Source: Nereocystis luetkeana
Lineage: Eukaryota > Sar > Phaeophyceae > Laminariales > Laminariaceae
Direction of reading: 5' to 3'
Assembly: GCA_031213475.1 (NCBI GenBank)
Contig: JARUPZ010000002.1
Coordinates: 9,503,949-9,567,948 of the forward strand
Length of the DNA stretch: 64,000 nt
Below, in pieces: positions 50,664-56,762 of this stretch (its first letter is position 1; each line of letters starts with the position of its first letter). The notes below the pieces were generated by a model, which saw only the letters and a program-made list of their open reading frames with translations, was not told where the DNA came from and made no database searches. Made by a program: the position numbers and the translations under genes.

Positions 50664-51436
50664 CGACGTTGTAGGGATGCCAGGGTCTATGGTCATACGA
50701 CTACGGCCGTCCGTGGCATGAGCCCTCCCCCCCCCCCCCCCCCCCGCTCCCGCCCCTCATTCCCTCCCGACTCCCACGTCCTGGACCTCCCTACTCCTCC
50801 TTCACCCTCCCCCCCCCCCCCCTACTCCCGCGCCCTCAGATACACAACGTGCACGAGGTGGCGACCTTGCTGAAGATGTACTTTCGCGAGCTGCCGGACC
50901 CCGTAGTGCCGACAATGCACTACAACCACATGCTCGAGGCCAGCGTCAAGGCGCACCCCGAGTTCGTGGAGGACACGAGGAGGAGCGTGGCCCAGTTCCC
51001 GACGATAAACTGCACGTGCCTCCGGCTGCTGTTCGCGTTCCTGCTGAGAGTGAGCCTCTGCTCGTCGGACAACAAGATGACGACGGAAAACCTGGGCATC
51101 GTGTTCGCTCCGAACTTGTTACGAGCGCCCAACGCCACAGAGATGACCGTCATGGATCTGCAGGTCCGTTTTTGTTGTTGTTGTTGTTGTTGTTGTTGCT
51201 GCTGCTGCTGCTGCGTGCGCGTTGTGTGCTCTTCTGCGTGCTTTCTGCGTGCTTTGCGTGCGGCGGCATTCGATTGGACGGGAGGCGTAGTCACTCCGGG
51301 GGGAGGGGGGGGGGGGGGGAGCCCTGTAGGAGACGCAACGCCAGCAACACGTTCCCTGGAAGTACAGCTGTGGCGACTGCGTGTCCTACGAGAATAACCG
51401 ACGACAAGCTTATCGCCATGGTGTATCATGTCCCCG

Positions 51437-51488
<52 letters not shown>

Positions 51489-52158
51489 AGAGCTGAGCCT
51501 TCGATGAAATACCATGATTTGTGTTTACCAGATTTCCTCGCCCAGTGCGGCACAGCCCTGCCGCGCCTCACGTTAAGAGAAGGCAGGAGGTCAGACAAGA
51601 CAAACAGGCCAAGAAGGAGTTTTTCGCACTATGGGCATCACGACCTCAAGAGGACGCCGTTGTAGTTGTTGTCGTCGTTGTTGTTGTAGTTGTTGTCGTG
51701 GTTGTTGTTGTTGTTGCTGTTGTTGTTGTTGTGTTTTTTTGCTATTGCGACGCGGAAGCCGCGCCGTGAACTCAAAACACCGGAGATAGATTGATAGGGT
51801 GTGCGCCACTGTCGGCGCACAACACACGGGAATAAGACGCGTTTATCTCGTGTTGGCGCGCGCGCCGCGGGCGTGCCCCACATTTTTCGCGGTCGATTCT
51901 TCCGGACGAACGAACCCCACTCCTAGCAACCCGATTCCGCTTCTTCTTATTCCCCCCCCCCCCCCTGTACACGTTGTGCCGTCGCCACCCCGCCCCCCCG
52001 CCCGCCCTGCCGCGCGCGCGCGCCCGTTCGTTTGTTCGTTCGTTCGTTCGTTGCAACCGCAGCCCTGCATAAACCTTGTGAAGCGGATGATCGAGTGCGC
52101 CCCGGAGATCTTCTCGGACTTGTGGCAAGGCTATCCTGCTGCGTCCAGTCACGGTTGA
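18686..52158 (+). CDS. BAR domain - RhoGAP protein, 11 exons, 575 aa
   Basis: Eleven exons (18686-19008, 26594-26723, 27966-28061, 32043-32225, 36475-36606, 44814-44879, 45440-45589, 46266-46372, 47889-48009, 50840-51163, 52063-52158) total 1,728 bp, exactly 576 codons with a TGA stop. Residues 1-90 are disordered and Gly-rich. About residues 95-350 are helical and BAR-like. About 385-570 form a RhoGAP domain: GLYVPGLFRVAG with arginine finger R410, LLKMYFRELPDP with K448 and R452, and NLGIVFAPNL with N528. RhoGAP domains speed GTP hydrolysis on Rho, Rac or Cdc42-type GTPases; BAR dimers bind curved membrane. BAR directly followed by RhoGAP, with no PH domain between, resembles the nadrin/RICH (ARHGAP17) layout rather than oligophrenin. 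A role in membrane traffic or actin control at curved membrane is inference. Introns make up about 95% of the span. Confidence 0.88.
20093..20171. repeat. Family B hairpin
   Basis: GTGCCACTTTGGACGTAAAT faces TTATTTCCGCCAGTGGTAC; the centre is TCATATTAATGTTTAAATG. It lies only 17 bp from the family-C hairpin that follows. Confidence 0.68.
20188..20276. repeat. Family C element, 89 bp near-perfect palindrome
   Basis: Arms start CCCTTTTAGAACCGCAGTCC and close with the complement; about 35 bp pair almost perfectly around a short AT-rich loop. TTAA follows at the right (20277-20280). CCC ends with a TTAA target are the mark of piggyBac-type elements (family knowledge). Confidence 0.8.
21619..21702. 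repeat. Family B hairpin, best preserved
   Basis: The ends TACCACTCTGACCGAGAATA and its complement (ATTCCCGGTCAGAGTGGTA) pair over about 30 bp. It defines the family: roughly 84 bp with a TA at each end. Confidence 0.78.
23978..24503 (+). repeat. Family E element, full-length copy
   Basis: It starts ACTCATGTCATGCATTGCGG directly after a G-rich run. It includes GCCGGGACGGAGCACGTCGG, AAGCGCGAAGCGCCGTGAGG and CCGCACAAATGGTCTAACTC, and ends near GACGCCAACCCAACCC. No ORF or inverted ends are seen; the element class is unknown. Confidence 0.7.
26594..26723 (+). CDS. BAR-RhoGAP exon 2
   Basis: The acceptor GGCAG restores the split Arg codon. Residues 108-151 include VGEKAIQKIGLAVPSND and FVQMRDGLKDIQTQ, the first BAR helix. 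The donor is GTGCGG, phase 0. The intron before it is 7.6 kb. Confidence 0.85.
26724..27965 (+). other. BAR-RhoGAP intron 2: three simple-repeat blocks
   Basis: Blocks in order are CGGTT/TTCGG pentamers (26815-26990), GGAA-type purine repeats (27040-27240), a 9-bp GTGTGCGTC array (27459-27533) and CTG repeats (27740-27863). A G-rich tract precedes the acceptor. Confidence 0.7.
27459..27533. repeat. 9-bp array GTGTGCGTC
   Basis: Eight nearly perfect 9-bp units; each frame gives a simple tripeptide, so the open frames here are not evidence of a gene. Confidence 0.88.
27966..28061 (+). CDS. BAR-RhoGAP exon 3
   Basis: Residues 152-183 (VRNYVVATEELFGAAHSMTF onward) continue the long BAR helix. 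The acceptor AATAG follows the G-rich tract at 27914-27958 and the donor is GTAAGA, phase 0. Confidence 0.85.
28557..28632 (+). repeat. Family E start fragment, diverged
   Basis: A G-rich run is followed by GTACTCATTTGTTGCTCGCC and GACCATTGACCACGCATCCC, then GACGGAGCACCG. Confidence 0.55.
28772..29539 (+). repeat. Family D element, copy 2 (in BAR-RhoGAP intron 3)
   Basis: Same orientation as copy 1. The internal palindrome (GACCCAAGTCGTCGGATTTT and its mirror) is clean here. Confidence 0.8.
29971..30032 (+). repeat. Family E start fragment, diverged
   Basis: Same subfamily as the fragment at 28557. It sits between two G-runs, with the full-length copy starting 37 bp on. Confidence 0.55.
30069..30565 (+). 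repeat. Family E element, full-length copy 2
   Basis: Collinear with the copy at 23978 over its whole length, including the final GTTGTCTAGCTCACG block and the GACGCCAGCCCAACC end. Confidence 0.7.
32043..32225 (+). CDS. BAR-RhoGAP exon 4
   Basis: Residues 184-244 include VQDAMIRGLKEYLEAPLMAV and a basic end, LLLDYDHHKRKHEAVE, typical of the positively charged BAR face. I start at 32043 (acceptor TTCGCAG), which keeps phase 0. A second CAG at 32074-32076 (exon from 32077) would also keep frame but drop 11 codons. Confidence 0.85.
32311..32417 (+). repeat. Family E, truncated after 107 bp
   Basis: Preceded by a long G-run. It reads GTACTCATATCATGCATGGC through CAGACCAGGCTGACATTGC, then is cut off into another G-rich stretch. 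Confidence 0.65.
32891..32996 (+). repeat. Family A element, copy 6 (degenerate)
   Basis: The left end is decayed (GGTAGGGGACCACAATAAAT); the right end is GTCCTATTTACTATGGTCACCCG. The centre matches copy 1. Confidence 0.65.
33185..33293 (+). repeat. Family A element, copy 7
   Basis: This copy abuts copy 8 head to tail; the two share a single TA at 33292-33293. Confidence 0.78.
33292..33400 (-). repeat. Family A element, copy 8
   Basis: It lies directly against copy 7 with the centre in the opposite orientation. The right end is decayed (GGTGCCCTGCAATA). Confidence 0.75.
33900..34060 (+). repeat. Tandem repeat, about 50-bp unit, three copies
   Basis: GTAGCGTTTTGGGAACATAC recurs at about 33940, 33987 and (as GTAGCGCTTTGGGAA) 34038. 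Confidence 0.65.
34292..35422 (+). repeat. R repeat, single-unit copy
   Basis: About 1,131 bp, in BAR-RhoGAP intron 4. It has the same borders and terminal hairpin (35381-35402) as the copy at 2763 but only one internal unit. Confidence 0.8.
35626..36382 (-). repeat. Family D element, copy 3 (inverted)
   Basis: Inverted relative to the other three. Its right terminus is 92 bp upstream of exon 5, so it may supply part of the branch-point region. Confidence 0.8.
36475..36606 (+). CDS. BAR-RhoGAP exon 5 (GC donor)
   Basis: Residues 245-288 are highly charged (ARREAGKGDMEEERR, then SVKLNHSIDNLKDCTAQILA). The exon ends AAG before GCAAGC, a GC-type 5' splice site in phase 0. A (GTGC)n run directly downstream offers ordinary GT donors; one of them, after five more codons, also keeps frame. 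Confidence 0.8.
38771..38886 (+). repeat. tRNA-derived SINE-like unit
   Basis: Box A TGGTTCAAGTGG (38786-38797) and box B GGTTCGAGCCC (38829-38839) match the internal RNA polymerase III promoter. The T-arm can fold (CTGGG/CCCAG). An A-rich tail (AAAATAAAAATAAAAAA) follows. The acceptor stem does not pair, so this is a SINE head rather than a working tRNA. Confidence 0.65.
39218..39415. repeat. Family G element with TTA target duplication
   Basis: A 198-bp unit with ends GGGTCGATCTTAACGAGG and CCTCGTTAAGGTCGACCC, and arms that extend through CTGTTTTTTAGC. TTA lies on both sides (39215-39217, 39416-39418). A TTA target with GGG ends fits PIF/Harbinger-type MITEs (family knowledge, inference here). 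Confidence 0.75.
40249..40478 (+). repeat. Family F element, copy 1
   Basis: Ends GGTTCATTCTTATCGGAGAG and CTCTCCGATAAGG are inverted around an AT-rich body (AATATCAAGTTCGTTAACAT). Non-coding, about 230 bp. Confidence 0.78.
40479..40720 (+). repeat. Family F element, copy 2 (tandem with copy 1)
   Basis: It follows copy 1 with no spacer and the same orientation. The two bodies are about 90% alike by eye, which suggests a tandem duplication or an insertion at the terminus. Confidence 0.78.
41062..41179 (-). repeat. Family A element, copy 9
   Basis: The ends are TATTACGCGGGACGGGACCA and ATGGTCCCCCGTAAATA. The arms carry AGTAAATAGGACC, as in copies 4 and 6. Confidence 0.7.
41267..41510 (-). repeat. 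Family F element, copy 3 (inverted)
   Basis: Starts GGGTCATTATTATCGGAGAG and ends CTCTCCGATAAGAATGAACC, with the body reversed. It lies about 550 bp from copy 2. Confidence 0.77.
42045..42701 (-). repeat. Family H element, copy 1 (one end lost)
   Basis: Shares AGCCAACTCTCGCGAG, CCTCGAAATTTGGAGG and CCTTGATCAGGCGTGATTGG blocks with the copy at 58531, in the opposite orientation. It ends TTGTTCGTTAGGAGTGGCCC followed by TTA. The other terminus is missing. Confidence 0.72.
42870..43040. repeat. Tandem tactc-type repeat, about 72-bp unit
   Basis: CAGTATACTCTCAGTA, then GGCCTTCTCAG and ACTCACTATATATTGGCCTC, occur twice in a row. A diverged version of the same vocabulary lies at 16255-16440. Confidence 0.6.
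43778..43852. repeat. Family B hairpin, diverged
   Basis: GGTCGGAGATGTAAGACCCG and TTATATTTCCGGCCG are partial mirror images. The outer ends are lost. Confidence 0.4.
44044..44132. repeat. Family C element, TTAA on both sides
   Basis: It has the same 89-bp length as the copy at 20188 and intact TTAA at 44040-44043 and 44133-44136, so the element borders are clear. The right arm has several mismatches. Confidence 0.82.
44215..44765 (+). repeat. GTTACCGCT-type repeat with a 99-bp duplication, before exon 6
   Basis: Degenerate 6-9 bp units (ACCGCT, GTTACCGCT) fill 550 bp ending 50 bp before exon 6. A block with CTCTGTCTTGACCGCTGTCG is repeated about 99 bp apart. The pyrimidine content could serve as an extended polypyrimidine tract (inference). 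Confidence 0.65.
44814..44879 (+). CDS. BAR-RhoGAP exon 6
   Basis: A 66-bp exon of 22 codons (VEPQLKESLFKGLSACQVFY, CQ) forms a late BAR helix with the usual aromatic near its end. Acceptor TACAG, donor GTGCGG, phase 0. It is bounded by an 8.2-kb intron upstream and a 0.56-kb intron downstream. Confidence 0.82.
45036..45370. repeat. TTGG/TTGATTGG field
   Basis: Tetranucleotide-derived degenerate repeat including two copies of TTGGTTGAATGGTCGCTTG. It fills most of intron 6. Confidence 0.75.
45440..45589 (+). CDS. BAR-RhoGAP exon 7
   Basis: Residues 311-360 (ASLSAFEAEFVQSVDMQDYI onward, ending EHVTYLQNAL) close the BAR part and start the linker. The donor is a perfect GTAAGT, phase 0. Confidence 0.85.
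46266..46372 (+). CDS. BAR-RhoGAP exon 8 (linker into RhoGAP)
   Basis: Residues 361-396 read through a Gly/Glu linker to YGRPLSDFQEPPPVLFECM, which matches the first RhoGAP helix (P-x-V/L-x-x-E/C pattern). The GTGAGT donor leaves two bases, phase 2. Confidence 0.82.
46373..47888 (+). other. BAR-RhoGAP intron 8
   Basis: A G-run lies at 46437-46451 and GT-rich DNA follows. A 44-bp near-exact duplication lies near 46858-46937. The intron ends with C-rich tracts (47424-47460, 47765-47855) and an inverted E copy close to the acceptor. Confidence 0.6.
47580..47749 (-). repeat. Family E, inverted partial copy
   Basis: Reversed order: CATGCGACTCGTCC, CTCACGGCGCTTCCGCGCTT, CCCGACGTGCTCCGTCC, then ACTACGGCCATGCATGAC. 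It lies near the acceptor of exon 9. Confidence 0.6.
47889..48009 (+). CDS. BAR-RhoGAP exon 9 (arginine finger)
   Basis: One base completes the split Gly codon, then FLDAQGLYVPGLFRVAGN follows. R410 in GLFRVAG is the arginine finger that RhoGAPs insert into the GTPase active site. The donor is GTGAGG, phase 0. Confidence 0.88.
48203..48234. repeat. (TA)n microsatellite
   Basis: About 16 uninterrupted AT units, 40 bp before family-D copy 4. Confidence 0.9.
48275..49020 (+). repeat. Family D element, copy 4
   Basis: The left terminus carries a 4-bp insertion (CCTATTTATGCGG). The internal CAG run is shorter than in copy 1. Confidence 0.78.
49871..49997. repeat. CTG/CCG trinucleotide array
   Basis: About 42 triplets, mostly CTG with regular CCG interruptions, in intron 9. 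Confidence 0.88.
50657..50724 (-). repeat. Family E, short inverted copy between poly(C) tracts
   Basis: TCTATGGTCATACGACTACG is the complement of the family start. C homopolymers flank both sides, matching the G-run of the other strand. Confidence 0.6.
50840..51163 (+). CDS. BAR-RhoGAP exon 10 (catalytic core)
   Basis: The largest exon (108 codons) has HEVATLLKMYFRELPDP, a helix LRLLFAFLLRV, and TENLGIVFAPNLLR. K448 and R452 correspond to the conserved Lys/Arg pair and N528 to the conserved Asn of the family. The acceptor lies just after a poly(C) tract; the donor is GTCCGT, phase 0. Confidence 0.9.
51164..52062 (+). other. BAR-RhoGAP intron 10
   Basis: In order it holds TTG/CTG repeats after the donor, a G-run (51298-51319), (CT)n at 51439-51484, TTG repeats (51661-51735) and a C-run (51947-51965) with a TTCG repeat at the acceptor. 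No element family is seen. Confidence 0.65.
51439..51484. repeat. (CT)n microsatellite
   Basis: About 23 uninterrupted TC units in intron 10. Confidence 0.9.
52063..52158 (+). CDS. BAR-RhoGAP exon 11 (stop)
   Basis: PCINLVKRMIECAPEIFSDL is the last RhoGAP helix. It is followed by 11 residues and TGA at 52156-52158. No good GT donor precedes the stop, so I treat this as the terminal exon. There is no SH3 or other C-terminal module. Confidence 0.83.
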   Translation, partial: PCINLVKRMIECAPEIFSDLWQGYPAASSHG

Positions 52159-52583
52159 CACGCGCCCGAGGAGCGGGTGTTTTTTGGAGGGTTGGGATGG
52201 GAGTTTCGACGGGTCGGGGAGGGATTCACAAGGGGTTAGTATTTTGAGGGCGTCCGTCCCCCCGGCCCCCGGCACCGTCCCCCCCGTGCGCTGCGCACGC
52301 GCACTGCCCGCGCTGTGCGCGCTCCCCGACATCTTCCCTTCTCTCCCGTGTATCCCCGTCCCTCGATGTTGTCCTGTGGTGTCGACCTAGAGCGTAGCGG
52401 TGGTTTGGTCGCAGTGCGTCGCTGGGGTGCGCGTGTGTGTGCGTGCGTGCGTGCGTGGTTGGGTGCGGTGCGGTGGGTGAGGGCGGTGGTGGGTCGGGTG
52501 TTGTCGCGGCGGTGACTGACATGTAGCGTAATAGGAGAATGAGGACATGGACCGCGAGGGGGGGGCGGGGGGGGGGGGGGGGG

Positions 52584-52617
52584 GTACTCATGTCATGCAT
52601 GGTCGTAGTCGTATGAC
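52584..52617 (+). repeat. Family E, 34-bp start fragment
   Basis: GTACTCATGTCATGCATGGT follows a run of about 20 G. Only the first bases of the element are kept. Confidence 0.55.
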
Positions 52618-55600
52618 GGGGGTGTAGATGGGGCTAGGCCCCTGTCGCCGCCGCCTCTTTGTCTCGCAGCCGCGCCCCGTCCATTCGATCTATGTACGTG
52701 CAGTAGTGGCGGAGGAGGTAAATAGTGTGCTGTTTTTATCCCCTGTCTCGTACCCCCGGCGCGCTGCGCCCTTGTCGCCCGACGCGTTTACAGGCGGGAG
52801 TTAGTGACCGCGCGTGCCGTGCGCATCTGCTGTAGTTGGCTCGCTTGTCCGCGGCCTTGTGTGGGCGGCGGTCGGGGACGCGCAGGATGGAGCCTGCCGC
52901 GACCGGTCGTGACGAAGCATGTAGCGCGACTTTTCAGCGTCGCCTTTGTTTTGTTTTTTTTTCTTGTAAGGTTTGACTCACCCGCTGAGGGCGCCATGTC
53001 AGTGGTATAGTTCGCAGAGCACGAGGGGGGGTCGTACTGCTAATGGTTTTTAGTGCAACTAGTTCTGGTGGAACCCGCGGGGACGAAATGGGATGGTATG
53101 GGACGGAACGAGACGGGATGGGACAAGAGACGGGACTAAATTACTTCGGTTGGTGTCAATTAGCGCGACGACCGTTTTCGCGACATCCACGTCTTCAAAG
53201 GAGGAATGCTAGGGGGGAGGGGGGGGGAGGGGGGGGGGGTGGCGGAGAGAGAGAAACAGGATAAGGTGTCCGTGCGTGATCGTGACCTTTTTTATGTTGA
53301 CGGTTGGGTGACTCCAGTCACGGCGACAGTTTTTGCTTATTTCCCTTCCCTGTTGTCTCCGGGTGTCCCTTACCTGTATCTCTCTCTTTTCTCTCACGCA
53401 GTTGTCTCTCTAACCTCTGTTTTTTACCGGCTTTTTTTTTGGTGCACACCCGCGGCTCTTTTGCTGGGCTGTTTTTTTTTTTGTTCCATCCTTTTTTGTC
53501 GGGTGTCCCTCTCTTGCCCTCTCTCTCTCACTTATGTTTCAGTTATCTTGAAGTATTGTCCGAGGGTCGGTCGGGTCCGGGGGTCCGTTCCGGGTGTGGA
53601 GGCGAAGACAAAAGAGAGAGAGAGAGAGAGAGAAGATGATTTTTTCGTCCGATTCAATCCGATTTACTTCGGTTTGTCCGGGAGGCGGGTGTAGCCGGCG
53701 ATCGGCTTGGTTGTCCTTGGGTGTTGGTGGTGTTGGTGGTGTTGGTGGTGGGGTTGAGTAGAGGTGCGCCCCGGTATCACCGGTCGCTCGGAGGACCAGG
53801 GTTATTATGCACGCAGTTGTTTTGAAGCATGGCCGGGATAACGATGTGCGTATCTTGTGCCGGTACTGTACGCACGCACGTACGTACGTACGTAGGCTGG
53901 CGGCACCGGGGACCACTTGCCTGCTTTTCCGCGACCACCGTGATATGTCTGTTTTTGTTTTTGTGTCTTTTTTTTTCCGTCGGTTACTTTCCGTTTCTTG
54001 TCTCTTGGCTATATATTGAGCGTTTCGGGGCGTATTTACATGTTGCTTTTCAGGCGCAATTTGTTTTCTTTGTTTAGCCAATGTCTCGGGGCGAAAATAA
54101 GAAGAGTGTGTCCACCCCCCCCCCTAGCCCCCCCCCCCTCCCCCCCCCACCCCCGAATAAAATGGCATGTAGCTGGTGGGGTGTTACTTCAGCAGGAGGC
54201 GGGGAGGCGGAGGGCGGGGAGGGAGGGGGGATTCCGTGCCGCAGCACGTCGTTTTTATTCACGTGGGTGTGGGGAAACGGCGGGAGACTCGATTCACGCC
54301 TGCCTTTACGTGGTGCGGAGTTTATTCTGTTTTTCGGGGAGGGGGGGGGGGGGGGGGGGGATGGCGTGGTAGTGGTTTGAAGGAGTTCCCTTTTTTCATC
54401 TTTTTTTCTCTCTTTTAGATTAGGGCAATTTGGGTTATTATGTTGTCATGTTGACCGCGTGTAAGTTGTCCGCGCTTCTGAACGGAAGCCCCGCTGGCGA
54501 CGATGACTAGACGTACGTTCGTTTGTAAAATTGTGCTGCTGCTGCTGCTTGCGCCGCGACGCCCGCTGATGATTCGTTTTTGGTTGAAGCCACCAGCTCT
54601 TGTTAATTGATATAATATGTAAAACGGGGGGTGGGGGGTCGGGGGGGCGGGGGGTGAGGGTGGGGGGTGGGGGGGGGGGGGGGACGAGAATAGTTGGGGT
54701 TTTATTTGCACACCACACGATGCGACTACTGTAGCACGCTTTTTTTGGTCGTTGTGGTGAAGGTGGCTTTTTAAATACCTTTTAATAAGTTTCCCGTTGT
54801 CGCTTTCCATTGGTGTTTGCCGTCGCAGAGAAAGGGGGTGGATTGAGTTGAAAAGCAAAAAAGTGGTTCGATTTTTTTGAGGTGTCCCCGGCGGATCGAG
54901 GTGTCCGTCCGTCCGCGCACGAGGGGGGGGGGGGGGGGTGCGGCGAGGAACCCTATTCTCCGCTGCTGTGCTTTGCGTGCGTCCCCGTCTGGCATCGCGC
55001 GAGTGAACTACTGTATCCGCTGCTGAGTTGTCCTGCGTGTGTTGACGACCCGTTCTTTCGTGGTCGGGAGGGGGTGGAGGGGGGGTTGGGGTGGGGCTTT
55101 GGGGTGGTGGTGGTCGGAGGTCTTTTGGCTGCCGTTTGGTATCAAGTGTTGACATGGTGGTCCACCCGTTATTTTTTTTGCGACGCACTACTGTCGTGCC
55201 TGATACGGTGGGCTCGTTGAAGGCAGGAAGGCTCCCGCGGCGGTGGCGGTAGGAAGCAGGCGGCGGTGGTGGCGGTGGCGGCGGCGGTGGCGGCGGCGGC
55301 GGCGTGGCGACTGATTAACACGAGCGCGCAAACGCCACACGTCGCTGCGACGAAAAGGAATACTGTAAGAGACCGAGCAAAGACTTTCCGTCATTCGCTG
55401 GTCGCTAAGAAGACGCGGGCGGGCGGGCGGGCGGGCGGGTGGGCGAGCGGCGCCGTTGCCAACGCAACACGCCGAGGTTGTTGGGTGTAGAGATAAATGG
55501 TCGGCTATTACTTCTACTATTACTACTGTAACGACGTAGATTATCAGACAAGCGATGCGTATGGTACTCGCCACACCCCTCCTCCCGTCCCACGCCGAAA

Positions 55601-56209
55601 TGTATCGGCTAAAATGGTCAACCACGCATTGCCCAATATCAACCAGTATTGATGGCTGGTAGACGACAAATGGGAGAAGAAGACGGGACATTTTTTCGTT
55701 TTTTTTATTATTATGATTTTCCCGAGTAGAGATATTCATATATTTCTTCGTGGGAGATGGCGGTGGTATATGTGATGCCTGCCTGCGGTGGGCACCGTAG
55801 CACATTAGGTAGCGTAAAACCTTCCGTACTGTAGGTGGTGGTCGCTTTTTTTCTTCTTCCTGGTACGTAGCCTTTACTAATACGTACAGTAGAGCCATCT
55901 CTTCTTGCCAGTCAGTTGCTTGGTGCTACGAGTATAACGAACCATGTATCACTTAACTGCTATCCCTCCGTGTACTATCATTAACAGGGATGCGGCAGAA
56001 TATATATATTATTGATGTTAGGCTTTGCGCCCGCTACTACTACCGCTGACTGTACGATACGGAGGTCAGGAGTATATTATATATATCGTATCCACACGCG
56101 GCTGATGGTCGTGTAACCGCGTAGTATTCTTTTAATTTAATACCTCGATTTTGCGACGCAACAATTAAGCTAACAAGCTTCTTCTGTTCGTTATTGTTGT
56201 TATCGTTTG

Positions 56210-56530
56210 TTTTTTTTTTAACCCCTCCGGCGGATTGATGAAAAAATTAAGGCTCACGCTCACCACATTTTCCACGTGCAGAATTCGTGTCGTGTGTGTC
56301 ACCAATTTATCCCATAGCTCCCGTTGCAACAGCAGAGCTAGCAGGCTGCACTTACCACTGGCGCCTGGGCACGTTGACCCGACCTGACCCTGCCAGAGGG
56401 GCAGGTGCGTAGGATATAGCCGCCCGGGAGAACCATCTCCGGGTTAAACAGCTGCGGGGATAGAGAGGCTCGAAAACTCTCGACCTTCTGCTGACGAGAC
56501 AAACGCTCTAGCCGACGGAACTATACCCCC
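56210..56530 (-). repeat. tRNA-Thr-derived SINE-like unit
   Basis: Minus-strand order: tRNA-like head (56530-56455), an unrelated body with a CCCGGAGATGGTTCTCCCGG hairpin, and a poly(A)-type tail at 56210-56222. Similar words (CTGTTCGTT plus TTATT/TTATTG) at 56184 and 56550 could be worn target duplications. Confidence 0.5.
56455..56530 (-). tRNA. tRNA-Thr(CGU)-like fold, probably pseudo/SINE head
   Basis: The acceptor arm pairs 7/7 (GGGGGTA/TATCCCC, one wobble), the D arm 4/4, and the anticodon arm 5/5 with loop CTCGTCA (anticodon CGT). The T stem GAGAG/CTCTC encloses a 9-base loop instead of 7, and position 37 is C instead of a purine. These flaws and the A-rich tail downstream argue for a SINE head rather than a working gene. 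Confidence 0.35.
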
Positions 56531-56582
56531 CCCGCACACATTACTACTACTGTTCGTTGTTATTCGGTAACAATGCGGCAAA

Positions 56583-56762
56583 ATGTACCGGTCGGTGTAT
56601 TTCGAAGCATACGAGCATGAGCAGACAAGTTCTTATGGTATACGTACAGAGTGTGCCCCATTTTCAGCTGTGTCTGATTATTATCCTCAAAATAAATGTA
56701 TTGTCCTTTGGTACGATGCGAAACGGAAAGCAGTCTGCAGCTATTGTGGCAGCGGCACATGA
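56583..56762 (+). CDS. Short coding-looking ORF, 59 aa, unassigned
   Basis: ATG to TGA codes a balanced, Tyr/Cys/Glu-rich peptide: MYRSVYFEAYEHEQTSSYGI, then a middle with SDYYPQNKCIVLWYD, and an end with CSYCG. The composition is unlike the repeat-derived frames around it. The CxxC near the end and the Trp/Tyr content suggest a fragment of a real protein, perhaps an exon or a transposon relic. I see no start context or splice sites that settle it. Confidence 0.25.
   Translation: MYRSVYFEAYEHEQTSSYGIRTECAPFSAVSDYYPQNKCIVLWYDAKRKAVCSYCGSGT

Larger units (their letters stand above)
48010..50839 (+). other. BAR-RhoGAP intron 9
   Basis: It contains a (TA)n at 48203-48234, family-D copy D4, G-rich DNA at 49075-49230, a 127-bp CTG/CCG array (49871-49997) and two poly(C) tracts flanking a short inverted E piece just before exon 10. 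Confidence 0.65.

Noticed and set aside
54415-55188. 257-codon minus-strand open frame
   Set aside because: Open mainly because poly(G)/poly(C) tracts avoid stops; poly-Pro content comes from homopolymers.
55188-55898. 236-codon minus-strand open frame
   Set aside because: Its ends cross GGC/GGT and GGGC arrays; the composition shifts along its length and no domain is recognisable.
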